Of a stretch of 64,000 nucleotides of DNA, positions 54,102-63,327 are shown piece after piece. Under the pieces are notes generated by a model that saw nothing but the letters and a program-made list of their open reading frames with translations, did no database searches and was not told the origin of the DNA. How positions within the stretch are numbered: position 1 is the first letter of the stretch; every line of letters begins with the position of its first letter. Origin of the DNA: Ignavibacterium sp. (GTDB lineage Bacteria > Bacteroidota > Ignavibacteria > Ignavibacteriales > Ignavibacteriaceae); the NCBI GenBank assembly GCA_018335755.1, contig JAGXRK010000051.1, positions 1-64,000 on the forward strand. The letters are read 5' to 3'. The position numbers were made by a program, and so were the translations under genes.

Positions 54102-56000
54102 ATGGCAAACTCTGTTGCCCCCGTTACTTTAACCGCATTAGAATTAGAAATTCACTTTGGTGAACAGATCATTCTTGATAAGGCCTCTCTAAGTGTTCAC
54201 GAAGGTGACCGGATAGGGCTGGTAGGGAAAAATGGTGCCGGCAAATCTACATTTCTGAAAATTATTTGCGGCTTAATACCACCTGATGCTGGTGAGGTGG
54301 CAAAGAGAAAAAATCTTGTTACCGGATTTCTTTCACAGGAATTTACCCTTAATGAATCATCAAACGTATATAATAACATACTGGATGGTGCTGAGCTGGA
54401 AACAAACCTGATAAAAGAATATGAAATTACTCCCTTCGATGCGCCGAACAAACATCATCTTGAAGAAATGGTTTTACGGATGGATTCATGGAATCTTGAA
54501 AAAAGAATTAATATTCTCATCCGGTCTTTAAACACTCCCGATGGTACTAGAAAAATTTCAACCCTTTCCGGCGGAGAGAAACGACGAGTTGCACTTTGCC
54601 GTGCTTTAATTTCTAAACCAGACCTGTTGATACTCGATGAGCCGACAAACCATCTTGATACAAAATCAATTGAATGGCTGGAAGATTTTCTTGCAGATTA
54701 CAAAGGCACCTGCATTTTTGTAACTCATGATCGTTATTTTCTTGATAGAATTGCAAACAGAATCGTTGAACTTTCGTCAGGTGTTTTTTATTCACACCAG
54801 GGAAATTATACAGAATATCTTATTAATAAAGCCGAACGGCAGGCAGTTAAAGAAGTTGAAGAACGTAAACGCCAAATGTTCTTGAAACGGGAGCTAGATT
54901 GGGTAAGACGGGGACCGAAGGCAAGAAGAACAAAGGCCAAAAGCAGGCTTGATAATTATTATGAGATAGCGTCGCAGCAAAACGATGATGTTGATATTAA
55001 TGTTGATCTTATAATTCCACCCGCCGAACGATTGGGTAAAAAAGTTGTTGAATTAAAAAATGCCGGTATTAAACTTGGTAATAAAACACTTTTCGAAAAC
55101 TTTAATTTTAATTTTGAGGCTGGTAAGAAAATCGGAGTGGTTGGCCCCAACGGTGTCGGCAAAACCACTCTACTTAAATTAATTCTGGGAGAACTGTCTC
55201 CCACAAAAGGAAAAATAGAATCGGGCGAGAGTACACAATTTAATTATGTTGACCAGGCGAGGCTCCTGCTGAATGATGAAGAAACTGTTATAAAAGCGAT
55301 CGGCGAGGGAAGCGAAATTATTCGATTTGGCAAACACAAAATAAATGTCTGGACTTATTTGCGAAGATTTCTTTTTAATGACGATAGAATTAATACTCTT
55401 GTTGGAAGACTTTCGGGTGGAGAGAAAAGCAGACTGACACTTGCTAAAATTCTATGCCGGGGTGGAAATTTCCTGATGCTTGATGAACCCACAAACGATC
55501 TTGACCTACCAACTCTTAGAATTCTTGAAGAGGCTCTGATTTCATTTGAGGGGTGTGTAATGGTTGTTAGTCACGACAGGTATTTTCTGAATCGTGTCTG
55601 CAGCGGTATACTTGCATTAGAGGGCAACGGCGAAATTTATTACAGCGAGGGAGATTATGACTATTATGTAGAAAAAAGAATGCTGAGAGAAAAAGAGAAC
55701 GAAGTTTTAACTACGAAGGTAAATAAGGAGTTACCCTTGGGTAAAGCGAGTACCAAGGCCAAGCCCAAAAAATTAAGTTATAAGGATTCTCTTGAACTGG
55801 ATTCTATTCAGAAAAAAATAATTGAAGCTGAATCAGAAGTTGAAAGAATAGAGAAAATATTTACCTCACCAAACTTTTATGATAAATTTGCGGCACAAAC
55901 TAATCAACTCAATTTTGAGCTTGAACAGGCAAAAGAAATAGTGAAAAAGCTTTACGACCGATGGGATGAGTTGGAAAAGAAGAAAGAGGAACTAGGCTGA
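54102..56000 (+). CDS. uup: ABC-F family ATPase, Uup type
   Basis: A 632-residue cytoplasmic protein with two ABC ATPase domains and no membrane helices. Walker A motifs are GKNGAGKS (near 43-50) and GPNGVGKT (near 348-355). ABC signatures LSGGEKRRVALCRALI and LSGGEKSRLTLAKIL are intact, each followed by a LxLDEPTNxLD Walker B. The linker between domains (GPKARRTKAKSRLDNYYE near 270-290) and the C-terminal coiled coil (about 560-632) are as in Uup. ABC-F proteins act on the ribosome; Uup also affects transposon excision. Confidence 0.93.
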   Translation: MANSVAPVTLTALELEIHFGEQIILDKASLSVHEGDRIGLVGKNGAGKSTFLKIICGLIPPDAGEVAKRKNLVTGFLSQEFTLNESSNVYNNILDGAELETNLIKEYEITPFDAPNKHHLEEMVLRMDSWNLEKRINILIRSLNTPDGTRKISTLSGGEKRRVALCRALISKPDLLILDEPTNHLDTKSIEWLEDFLADYKGTCIFVTHDRYFLDRIANRIVELSSGVFYSHQGNYTEYLINKAERQAVKEVEERKRQMFLKRELDWVRRGPKARRTKAKSRLDNYYEIASQQNDDVDINVDLIIPPAERLGKKVVELKNAGIKLGNKTLFENFNFNFEAGKKIGVVGPNGVGKTTLLKLILGELSPTKGKIESGESTQFNYVDQARLLLNDEETVIKAIGEGSEIIRFGKHKINVWTYLRRFLFNDDRINTLVGRLSGGEKSRLTLAKILCRGGNFLMLDEPTNDLDLPTLRILEEALISFEGCVMVVSHDRYFLNRVCSGILALEGNGEIYYSEGDYDYYVEKRMLREKENEVLTTKVNKELPLGKASTKAKPKKLSYKDSLELDSIQKKIIEAESEVERIEKIFTSPNFYDKFAAQTNQLNFELEQAKEIVKKLYDRWDELEKKKEELG

Positions 56001-56056
56001 GTTTGGCTTGGCTTGTTTCGTCAAAGCGGCAAATATTTTTTTTGGCTCAGAAAATA

Positions 56057-57046
56057 CTAATCAATTTTAAGTATAATTTTTCCTGCGTTTTTATTTTCTT
56101 CCATTCGAATGTGTGCCTGTTCAACGTACTTCCAATCAAATACTTCATCAATAACTGGTTTAATTATTCCCTTTTTAATTTTATCATAAGCAAATTCTTT
56201 AAACTCTTTCGTTAGTTTTATCTGGTACTCAAGTGAACGTGAACGAAGTGTAGAGCCGACAATCTTTAATCGCTTTGTTAGAATCTGACGCATATCAAAT
56301 TCATCAACTTTACCGCCTGATAAAGTGGCAAGAAGAACAAGTCTTCCGTCACGTGTTAAGCTATCAATATTATGTTTAAAGTATACGCCGCCGATAAAAT
56401 CAATTATGGCATCAGCACCGTAATTGTTTGTGAACTTAAGAACTTCATCTTTAAAGTTTTGTGTTTTATAATCAATTGTTAAATCTGCACCAAGTTCTTT
56501 ACAAATTTTATGTTTCTCTTTGGATGCAGTGATAATAATTTTAGCACCAATTTCCCTTGCAAGCTGAATAGCCGCTGTTCCAACTCCGCTTGCTCCGGCA
56601 TGAATAAGTACAACCTCACCGGCTTTTAATTCACCAAGCCATTTAAGTGATTGAAATGCTGTTAAGAATGCCTCGGGAATTGCGGCAGCTTCCACAAACG
56701 GAATATTTCCAGGAATTTCCATCGCCATATTTTCGTGGATTACTGCATACTCTGCGTAACCACCGCCGGGAAGCAATCCAAAGACTCTGTCTCCAATTTT
56801 CCATTTGAATACCCTTGAACCGACCTCCTCAACAATGCCGGACATTTCCAATCCCAATATCGGGCTAACTCCAATGGGCGGAGGATACTTCCCTTCTCTT
56901 TGAAGTATATCTGCCCGATTTAATGCTGATGCTTTTACTTTAACAAGAATTTCATTTTCACCGCAGAAAGGTTTAGTATATTCTCCCAACCTTAGTTGTC
57001 CGGCACCGCCTGGTTTTTCTACTATTATGGCTTTTATCGTCTTCAT
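56057..57046 (-). CDS. NAD(P)H quinone oxidoreductase, PIG3-like MDR
   Basis: A 329-residue zinc-free medium-chain reductase. The N-terminal substrate domain has NRADILQREGKYPPPIGVSPILGLEMSG-type sequence (about 43-70). The Rossmann domain has VLIHAGASGVGTAAIQLARE near 147-166 and the NADPH loop near ASKEKHK. It matches TIGR02824 (PIG3 family), which reduces small quinones with NADPH. It overlaps the TrpF-like gene by four bases and has a decayed partial copy at 52021-52216. Confidence 0.92.
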   Translation of the reverse strand: MKTIKAIIVEKPGGAGQLRLGEYTKPFCGENEILVKVKASALNRADILQREGKYPPPIGVSPILGLEMSGIVEEVGSRVFKWKIGDRVFGLLPGGGYAEYAVIHENMAMEIPGNIPFVEAAAIPEAFLTAFQSLKWLGELKAGEVVLIHAGASGVGTAAIQLAREIGAKIIITASKEKHKICKELGADLTIDYKTQNFKDEVLKFTNNYGADAIIDFIGGVYFKHNIDSLTRDGRLVLLATLSGGKVDEFDMRQILTKRLKIVGSTLRSRSLEYQIKLTKEFKEFAYDKIKKGIIKPVIDEVFDWKYVEQAHIRMEENKNAGKIILKID

Positions 57047-57717
57047 TTTACATTGACTTTATTTACTTCGTTAAAGAACTGTTTAACTTTTTTTTCGTCA
57101 AGTTTACCATTAGTTCTTACTCCGCTGCAAATGTCCAACCCGAAAGGACAAACTTTTTCAATTGCATCGACTACGTTAACCGAATTCAATCCGCCAGCAA
57201 GAAACAAGGGGATATTAACTTTTTCTCTTATCTCTTTGCTCAAATCCCAGTTATGCTTTCTACCCGTGCCTCCCAGAACTTTAACATCTAGATTAGGGTT
57301 TCCTGAATCCAGCAATAAAGCATCCACAAAAGGTTCAACTGCCATGGCTTCGGCGACAGATCTTTTGTCGAGCACATGAATTACCTGAACAAGTTTAACC
57401 TCTGGAAAATTATGCCTCAACTTTTTCAGTTCTTCAAATTCTACAAAGTCAACAAGCTGAAGTGTGTTAACTTTTGTTTTCCGCTGCTGTATAAATATTT
57501 CTTCGGCGGATGTTTTGCTTGTTAAGAGAAATGTTGCTATCGGTGGCGGTACTTTTTTAACTATTTCGGTTATTAATTCCTCGTCTATAACTCCCGGACC
57601 ACTCGGCATTTCGCTAACTAATCCAAGAGCAGAGGCTCCATATTTTATGGCCAGTTGTGCTTCTTTAACAGAAGATATGCAGCAGATTTTCACTCTTATA
57701 TTAGATGATAGGCTCAT
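57043..57717 (-). CDS. trpF: Phosphoribosylanthranilate isomerase-like protein (TrpF family)
   Basis: A 224-residue TIM-barrel protein. The catalytic Cys is in V9-K10-I11-C12-C13 (canonical KICG), and the catalytic Asp is D137 in LLLDSGNP. The phosphate-binding end is present (GGTGRKHNWDLS near 149-160, LAGGLNSVNVVDAI near 173, ICSGVRTNGKLDEKK near 196-210). Where standard TrpF has GFVF-x-xSPRY, this protein reads GLVSEMPSGPGVI, and LQLVD replaces VQLHG. It is not in a trp operon, being coupled instead to a quinone oxidoreductase. It may be a bona fide TrpF or a paralogue acting on another phosphosugar. Confidence 0.8.
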   Translation of the reverse strand: MSLSSNIRVKICCISSVKEAQLAIKYGASALGLVSEMPSGPGVIDEELITEIVKKVPPPIATFLLTSKTSAEEIFIQQRKTKVNTLQLVDFVEFEELKKLRHNFPEVKLVQVIHVLDKRSVAEAMAVEPFVDALLLDSGNPNLDVKVLGGTGRKHNWDLSKEIREKVNIPLFLAGGLNSVNVVDAIEKVCPFGLDICSGVRTNGKLDEKKVKQFFNEVNKVNVK

Positions 57718-57809
57718 GGTTTATTTTGACATTATGGTATGTGGAATATGGTATAATCAATAAGGTAAATATAATTTTAATAATTTCATCATACCCCTAT
57801 ACCCTTCTT

Positions 57810-58223
57810 CTACTCAAACAGGTATTTAATCAGCTTGTTACCGGACTTCATTTTAACAACCCTGCCAAGCGCAAACTTTCCCGGTCCTGTTAAAAACAAT
57901 ACCATAAAAATTAAAAGGAACAATAAAGCTTTCTCAATCTGCAGAAACGACTCCCCTGCGTGATGAATGAAAGCCGCAACGAACATTGTAATTATTAGGG
58001 GAATGAGCGAAGCTCTGGTTAATAATCCGAGTATAAGCAGAATTGAACAAAAGAATTCAGAGAAAACTGCTAATGCTAAGCTTGGCATCGTTCCTATTCC
58101 AAGAGGATCGGAAAAAGTTATTTCTCCGGATGAGAATAACCGGTTAAGTTTTGGCAGTCCGTGTGCAAATAGCATAAATGCACCGGAAGTAACTCTCAAT
58201 AACAGTAGAGCAAAATCATTCAT
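57810..58223 (-). CDS. DoxX-family membrane protein
   Basis: A 137-residue protein with four hydrophobic helices. FALLLLRVTSGAFMLFAHGLPKLN near residues 3-26 (quoted in part), AVFSEFFCSILLILGLLTR near 53-70 and the HHAGESFLQIEKALLFLLIF segment near 90 are typical of DoxX. GGAG precedes the ATG. DoxX-type proteins relate to redox or quinone chemistry in the membrane, but no enzyme is adjacent to prove this. Confidence 0.9.
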   Translation of the reverse strand: MNDFALLLLRVTSGAFMLFAHGLPKLNRLFSSGEITFSDPLGIGTMPSLALAVFSEFFCSILLILGLLTRASLIPLIITMFVAAFIHHAGESFLQIEKALLFLLIFMVLFLTGPGKFALGRVVKMKSGNKLIKYLFE

Positions 58224-58297
58224 TTCTAGAATCTCCGTTTAATTGTTAGAAACATTATCTTATACAATTAAGTTCTGTTATAAAAGGTTCAACCGGG

Positions 58298-59089
58298 CTA
58301 TCCAATTATATTCACAAAGTTCTTAATAGCTTGATTCACCTCTTCCGGATTTTCAATCGGTGTCATATGTCCGGCTTTATTTATTTCAACATATTCGGCA
58401 TTATTAATCTTCTTCTGCATTTCTTTCATTACCGCAGGCGGAGTAAGTTTGTCCTCTTCACCGCAAATTAGAAGTGTTGGTATATTAATCTTTTCCAGGT
58501 TTGCTGTTGTATCTGTTCTGCCTAGCATAGCAAGCAGGCTGCCTTTTACTCCAACTGGATCAAACTTTGATGATGCTTCAATTATATCTTCAAGTTCTTC
58601 TTTTTTGTTTTGCTTAAAGTAATCGCCAAAACAATTTTTTATGAAATCTTTGGCAAAAGGAGCGAGTCCTTCATCATTAATTCTTTTAATACCGACTGCC
58701 CGTTTAAGTTTTCCCTCATTGTTATCTGCTTCCGCTTTTGTATCGCACAATATTGCAGCAGAAAATTTTTCCGGCATTCTTTCAAGCGCTCTTAATGAAA
58801 TGTATCCGCCCATTGATAGACCGCATAAAATTGGTTTGTCCAGTTTCAATTCATTGATAATCGTCTCCAGATCATCAATAAAAGATTCCATTGTGAATTG
58901 TCCGTTTCCGGCAGGTGATTGACCCAACCCTCTTATATCATAAGCTATGCAGTAATAGTTTTTACTGAATTCCTCAATTTGCGTTTTCCACATTGTGTGA
59001 TCGTATGGAAAGCCGTGCACAAATATTATTGACTTATTATTTTCATTTCCGGCCGCATATACAAATAGTTCGCTTATAATTCTTTTCAT
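58298..59089 (-). CDS. Alpha/beta hydrolase
   Basis: The frame runs to GTG at 59098, but the ATG at 59089 is preferred because AAAGG lies eight bases upstream. This gives 263 residues. The oxyanion HG is in FVHGFPYD (about 23-30), the nucleophile Ser 92 in CGLSMGG, the acid in ICGEEDKLTPP near 207, and the His in NKAGHMTPIENPEEV near 235. The core matches small esterase/lactonase enzymes of the 3-oxoadipate enol-lactonase type. The substrate is not inferable. Confidence 0.9.
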   Translation of the reverse strand: MKRIISELFVYAAGNENNKSIIFVHGFPYDHTMWKTQIEEFSKNYYCIAYDIRGLGQSPAGNGQFTMESFIDDLETIINELKLDKPILCGLSMGGYISLRALERMPEKFSAAILCDTKAEADNNEGKLKRAVGIKRINDEGLAPFAKDFIKNCFGDYFKQNKKEELEDIIEASSKFDPVGVKGSLLAMLGRTDTTANLEKINIPTLLICGEEDKLTPPAVMKEMQKKINNAEYVEINKAGHMTPIENPEEVNQAIKNFVNIIG

Positions 59090-59279
59090 GATTAACACCT
59101 TTTTTTACTGAAGGGTAAATTAAAATTATAATCTGCAATATTTTCTTTATTTAAGATGAAATTTAATGCTTTATGCTTTATTATTCCCGGTGTAAAATAA
59201 ATTAATTCTGAAATCGGTATTACATTTATCGATTTCATTTTTCAGCCATTAGATTTCTAAAACACAAAATATCACCAAA

Positions 59280-60746
59280 ATGAAAATAGCTTTTGTATCA
59301 ACCGAATGTGTTCCTTATGCAAAGACCGGCGGTTTGGCCGATGTAGCCGGAGCTCTTCCCAAAGCACTTGAAAAAATGGGATGTGAAGTAAAAATATTTC
59401 TGCCCAAGTATTCATCAATTGATGAATCAACTCACGGTTTACGTTATAATTGGGCTGTTGGCGAAATGCCGATACGTGTAAACGGAGTTGTACGCTCTGT
59501 CCATCTGGAGCAGTCAAAACTTCCGGGCTCTAACGTGGAAGTAAACTTTATTGATTGTCCGCACTATTTTCACCGCGGAAGAATTTATACAAACGATATA
59601 GATGAAGATGAGAGATTTATTCTTTTCAGCAAGGGTGTTATAGAAACTTTGCAGAGATTCGGCTGGGCGCCCGATGTAATTCAGTGCAACGACTGGCAGA
59701 CAGGATTAATTCCTCTTTACATTAAAGATAATTATAACTGGGATCGTTTGTTCGATAATACTGCAACTCTTTTTACTATTCACAACATCGGTTACCAGGG
59801 AAGGTTTTCCAAATCAACTTTATTGGCTGCGGAGATTAGCGGTGATCTTTATTATCCCGATGGTCCTGTTGAGTTTGAAGATTCTGTTTCATTTATGAAA
59901 ACCGGAATAGCTTTTTCTGACCTGATAAATACTGTAAGCAATAAGTACTCACACGAAATTCTTACAGAAGAATACGGAGCCGGCTTACATACCATATTAC
60001 GTGCACGCAAAGAAGATGTCTACGGAATATTAAATGGGGTCGATTATACTGAGTGGCATCCGGGGGTGGACAGGCTTCTTCCTTTCAGTTATTCTAAAAA
60101 AGATCTGAGCGGAAAGACCAAAAACAAAAAATTTCTCTTAGAACATTTTAATATGCCGTTTGATGAAAACGTTCCGCTGATTGGAATGATTTCCAGGTTA
60201 GTGCAGCAAAAAGGATTCGATATTTTTGCCGGAGCACTTGAAGACTTATTAAATCTTAATGTTCAATTTTTAATCCTCGGAAGCGGAGAAGACAGGTATG
60301 AAAGTCTGTTCAGGATAGTCAGTCAGCGTTTTCCGCAGAAGGTTGGTGCATATATTGGTTTCAATAATGAGCTGTCGCATCTCATTGAAGCCGGAGCAGA
60401 TATGTTCCTGATGCCTTCGCGTTATGAACCATGCGGATTGAATCAGATCTACAGCCTGAAGTACGGTACCGTACCGATTGTTAGAAAAACCGGCGGACTT
60501 GCCGACACGGTGAAAGATTGGGACGAAGAAAAGCATCATGGCTTTGATCACGGAAATGGTTTTTCGTTTTATGATTATACCAGCTATGCCCTTTACTCAT
60601 CTGTTGAGCGTGCCGTAAATGTTTTTAAGCATAAAGATATCTGGAAAAAAATACAGTTAAACGGAATGAACCTGGATTTCAGCTGGGAAAAATCCGCCCA
60701 GAAGTATATGGAGCTTTATAAGATGGCTAAGGAGAAGAGGGAGTAG
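59280..60746 (+). CDS. glgA: Glycogen synthase, GT5 family
   Basis: A 488-residue ADP-glucose-dependent enzyme that elongates alpha-1,4-glucan. The K-T-G-G-L motif (15-19) binds ADP-glucose. HDWQ-like NDWQTGLIPLY near 138 and the C-terminal PSRYEPCGLNQIYSLKYGTVPIV region near 380 with RKTGGLADTV complete the active site. Length is typical of bacterial GlgA. It stands alone; no other glycogen genes are in the window. Confidence 0.95.
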   Translation: MKIAFVSTECVPYAKTGGLADVAGALPKALEKMGCEVKIFLPKYSSIDESTHGLRYNWAVGEMPIRVNGVVRSVHLEQSKLPGSNVEVNFIDCPHYFHRGRIYTNDIDEDERFILFSKGVIETLQRFGWAPDVIQCNDWQTGLIPLYIKDNYNWDRLFDNTATLFTIHNIGYQGRFSKSTLLAAEISGDLYYPDGPVEFEDSVSFMKTGIAFSDLINTVSNKYSHEILTEEYGAGLHTILRARKEDVYGILNGVDYTEWHPGVDRLLPFSYSKKDLSGKTKNKKFLLEHFNMPFDENVPLIGMISRLVQQKGFDIFAGALEDLLNLNVQFLILGSGEDRYESLFRIVSQRFPQKVGAYIGFNNELSHLIEAGADMFLMPSRYEPCGLNQIYSLKYGTVPIVRKTGGLADTVKDWDEEKHHGFDHGNGFSFYDYTSYALYSSVERAVNVFKHKDIWKKIQLNGMNLDFSWEKSAQKYMELYKMAKEKRE

Positions 60747-60934
60747 AAAAATCTACTTTTTGTATTACTTGCTTACACAAATAAAAAAATGGTATGTGTA
60801 ATGTGAAAAGCACGAGTGCGGAACGGGTAGATTCAGATTGGATTTAATTATTAGTTTTTCCAACTAAAAATTAGATTACATATAATTCTAAACTAATTTG
60901 AACTTTAATAATTTCATACGATATACGCTCTTAT

Positions 60935-62206
60935 ATGAAACAGTCTGAAATAAAACAAAAACTAGAATCTAAATCGCGTGACGAATTAAATATCATTGCT
61001 AAAAAACTTGGGATAAAAAACCGACATAAATTGAGAAGTGTTGATTTAATTTCAAGTATTCTTGAAATAGATAATAAGAAAGTTTCAAAAATTCTTCATG
61101 TGACTTGGTGGGGGAAATATCATAATCATATATACGGTTTATTTTCAATTATAGGAACACTGTTGGCAATTTATTTTCTATTTTATAACGAGAACGATAT
61201 TATTGAAAAACAATCTGAATCAGAATTAGCGCTTAAGTCAACTATTTCCCTAGAATCTAATCTTATTGAAACGTATTTATTTGACGATTCTTATAGCCTC
61301 AAAATAGTCCTTCAAAATGAATCCGAATACAATTGGCATAATGTCGATCTGAATATTTTTACTTTGTATTTCATAAATGAAGAACCTTGTTTGAGCCAAG
61401 ACAAAGCTCCATTCGTCCATAAAATGACGAAAAATGTTTCATTCCTTGGCCGTGGGAAAAGCTTAGAAATGAATATTAGCTTTTTAGGTGATTACTATCA
61501 GTTTTCAGAGCTAAATAATATTATTGTAAATAATATTAAATTAAAGGACGGGTTCATCAATCCATTCCTCTTCTCAAGAACTTTTAATAGCGAAGAAACA
61601 ATAATAAAATACGGTATAGAACCTAAAAAGTTTGAAAACAAATTATTCAGATTAGCTCTATTTGATTTGCTTAAACAATCAAGCTTCTTACCTATGGTTT
61701 TTCAACTTATGCGGAATGAAAAGAGTAAGTATGGTGGCTTTGTCGATTTTATACAAATAACAGGGGAATTAAGAAGTGCACAAAGAGATTATAAATTCCT
61801 CAAATTATTCCCGGTAATTAATATGTGGTACTCGAATGAAGAAAAAATTCAATATGCTCATAATTTTCTAATAATAAATTCAGCTTTGGGTATCCAATCT
61901 GACTATTTTGTCGAACAAGACAGTCTCATTCTTCAAAAACCTCAAACAACATTATTAAATTCAACTCCAAAAGAAGATCAGATTAGAAGACGATTAGAAA
62001 GCGAAAAGAAGATTGCTATCGAGTTTACTCAGGTGAATCTCGGATGGAGTAAAAACTTTGAAGATTATCACATAGATGGGATTGTACTCTCCTCCCCTTA
62101 TGAAAAAAATTATAAATCTATAAAAACTGTTTTATTTAATACTCGAATAGATCATCCATGGTTTGTGCCTTTGCCTGATAATATAAAATTAAAACCATGT
62201 AATTAA
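60935..62206 (+). CDS. Unrecognised membrane-anchored protein with N-terminal SAP/Rho-N-like helix pair
   Basis: A 423-residue protein. Residues 1-55 (MKQSEIKQKLESKSRDEL, then IIAKKLGIKNRHKLRSVDLI) resemble the helix-extended-helix of SAP or Rho-N DNA-binding domains. A transmembrane helix follows at about residues 66-85. The remaining 330 residues are likely soluble on the far side, with beta-rich sequence (SLKIVLQNESEYNWHNVDL near 130) and no recognised enzyme motif. It lies next to the decayed end of a restriction-modification gene. A role in defence is possible but not shown. Confidence 0.6.
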   Translation: MKQSEIKQKLESKSRDELNIIAKKLGIKNRHKLRSVDLISSILEIDNKKVSKILHVTWWGKYHNHIYGLFSIIGTLLAIYFLFYNENDIIEKQSESELALKSTISLESNLIETYLFDDSYSLKIVLQNESEYNWHNVDLNIFTLYFINEEPCLSQDKAPFVHKMTKNVSFLGRGKSLEMNISFLGDYYQFSELNNIIVNNIKLKDGFINPFLFSRTFNSEETIIKYGIEPKKFENKLFRLALFDLLKQSSFLPMVFQLMRNEKSKYGGFVDFIQITGELRSAQRDYKFLKLFPVINMWYSNEEKIQYAHNFLIINSALGIQSDYFVEQDSLILQKPQTTLLNSTPKEDQIRRRLESEKKIAIEFTQVNLGWSKNFEDYHIDGIVLSSPYEKNYKSIKTVLFNTRIDHPWFVPLPDNIKLKPCN

Positions 62207-62251
62207 ATTCAGATATTTCTAAACCAAAAACACTTGGTTAAAGCACTTACC

Positions 62252-62284
62252 ATACCTCCGAGGTTTCGAAAACCTCGTAGGTAT
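62252..62284. repeat. ACCTCCGAGGTTT palindromic interspersed repeat
   Basis: ATACCTCCGAGGTTT (62252-62266) and AAACCTCGTAGGTAT (62270-62284) form a 15-bp stem with one mismatch around CGA. It resembles a palindromic repeat seen in many Bacteroidota intergenic regions. It abuts the R-M gene remnant. Confidence 0.65.
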
Positions 62285-62591
62285 TAAAACCGGCAATGGT
62301 TGGATAAACAGTGAACAATACTTCGGCAACGTTCCTGAGATTGTCTGGAATTTTTACATCGGCGAATACCAGCCCGCACAAAAATGGCAAAAGGATAGAA
62401 AAGGAAGAAGACTCCCAACAGCGAAATTGAAAACTATTAGAACATAAAACACATTATATAAAGAATTATCCGTTGTAGAGAATAAAGACAACCAAATGAA
62501 AAATAGTGATATTGGGCATTGTCAGAAAATAATTGTTGCACTCTCAGAAACTGATAGGATAATGAAAGAGATTGATACGATTGTTAAATGA
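62283..62591 (+). pseudogene. C-terminal remnant of a type ISP restriction-modification enzyme
   Basis: One frame gives GWINSEQYFGNVPEIVWNFYIG and then QPAQKWQKDRKGR (62292-62411), which is the conserved C-terminal region of type ISP (LlaBIII-like) restriction-modification proteins. It meets a TAA at 62445-62447. The same frame resumes with DIGHCQKIIVALSETDRIMKE and ends at TGA 62589-62591, the family's last segment. In intact members these two blocks are almost adjacent; here about 85 extra bases and a stop split them. No methylase or nuclease domain is left, so the enzyme is dead. Confidence 0.8.
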
Positions 62592-62839
62592 ACCCATCCT
62601 AATCCTTCTCTTATAAAGAGAAGGACTTATTGGTAACGATGTCTTATCATTTAACGTGCTGTCAGAAGAAACAAGGTTTGTTTTATATTGACAAAAAGGT
62701 CTCTCTCTTTACGCGAGAGATCTGACCGCCTGTCAGAAAGGATTAAAAAGAATTCGAAGGGTATTTAAATGATCTTGCCTGCAAAGTAAAACAAAATAAG
62801 ATTAAAAACTCAACTAATAATTTCCGACATAAAATTTTA
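62592..62839. repeat. Repeat-rich intergenic DNA
   Basis: A perfect 10-bp hairpin TCCTTCTCTT/AAGAGAAGGA (62603-62612 with 62616-62625) belongs to the same CCCATCC-type family as 27301-27340. Two copies of a GCTGTCAGAA/GCCTGTCAGAA motif and a TCTCTC/GAGAGA dyad (near 62702-62720) follow. No gene was seen before 62840. Confidence 0.55.
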
Positions 62840-63310
62840 ATGAAAAGTAATTTGCTCTTCTCCGAAAAACAAAGATTTAACCAGTGGTGGCTGTGGGCAA
62901 TTTTAATAGGAATTAATTTGTTGTTCTTATATGTTGCCCTTTTTCAACCAAACATTTTTTTAACTCTTTCGTTTGTGTTTACTTTGATTTTAACAGTGCT
63001 CTTCTTAAGCTTTCGGCTTGATACTCAAATAACGGCGGAAAAAATTTACGTTAGATTTTATCCGCTTCAATTAAAATACAGAGAATATATGTGGAGCGAA
63101 ATCTCGAAATGTACCATTCGACAATATAGTCCCATTGGAGAATATGGCGGCTGGGGGCTGCGCGGATTTGGTAAAAATAAAACAATCAACATATCTGGAA
63201 ATCTGGGCTTGCAGCTTGATTTTATCAATAACAAAAAACTGCTGATTGGGACAAATAAAACCAAGGAATTGACTGAAGCTCTTGAAAAAATAGGAAAATT
63301 AAAATCATAG
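62840..63310 (+). CDS. Small membrane protein, DUF6141-like
   Basis: A 156-residue protein. Two hydrophobic helices (about 17-36 and 40-57) are followed by a roughly 95-residue domain resembling the bacterial PH-like fold, with TIRQYSPIGEYGGWGLRGFG near 92-111 as the most distinctive stretch. That IxEYGGWGxR segment is found in a widespread family of small membrane proteins of unknown function. The ATG follows TTTTAATG with no clear ribosome site. Confidence 0.72.
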   Translation: MKSNLLFSEKQRFNQWWLWAILIGINLLFLYVALFQPNIFLTLSFVFTLILTVLFLSFRLDTQITAEKIYVRFYPLQLKYREYMWSEISKCTIRQYSPIGEYGGWGLRGFGKNKTINISGNLGLQLDFINNKKLLIGTNKTKELTEALEKIGKLKS

Positions 63311-63327
63311 AAGTAAAATCAGAATCT

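Noticed and set aside
62496..62591. Short ORF from ATG 62496 as a gene
   Set aside because: It only encodes the last block of the type ISP family and has no independent features.
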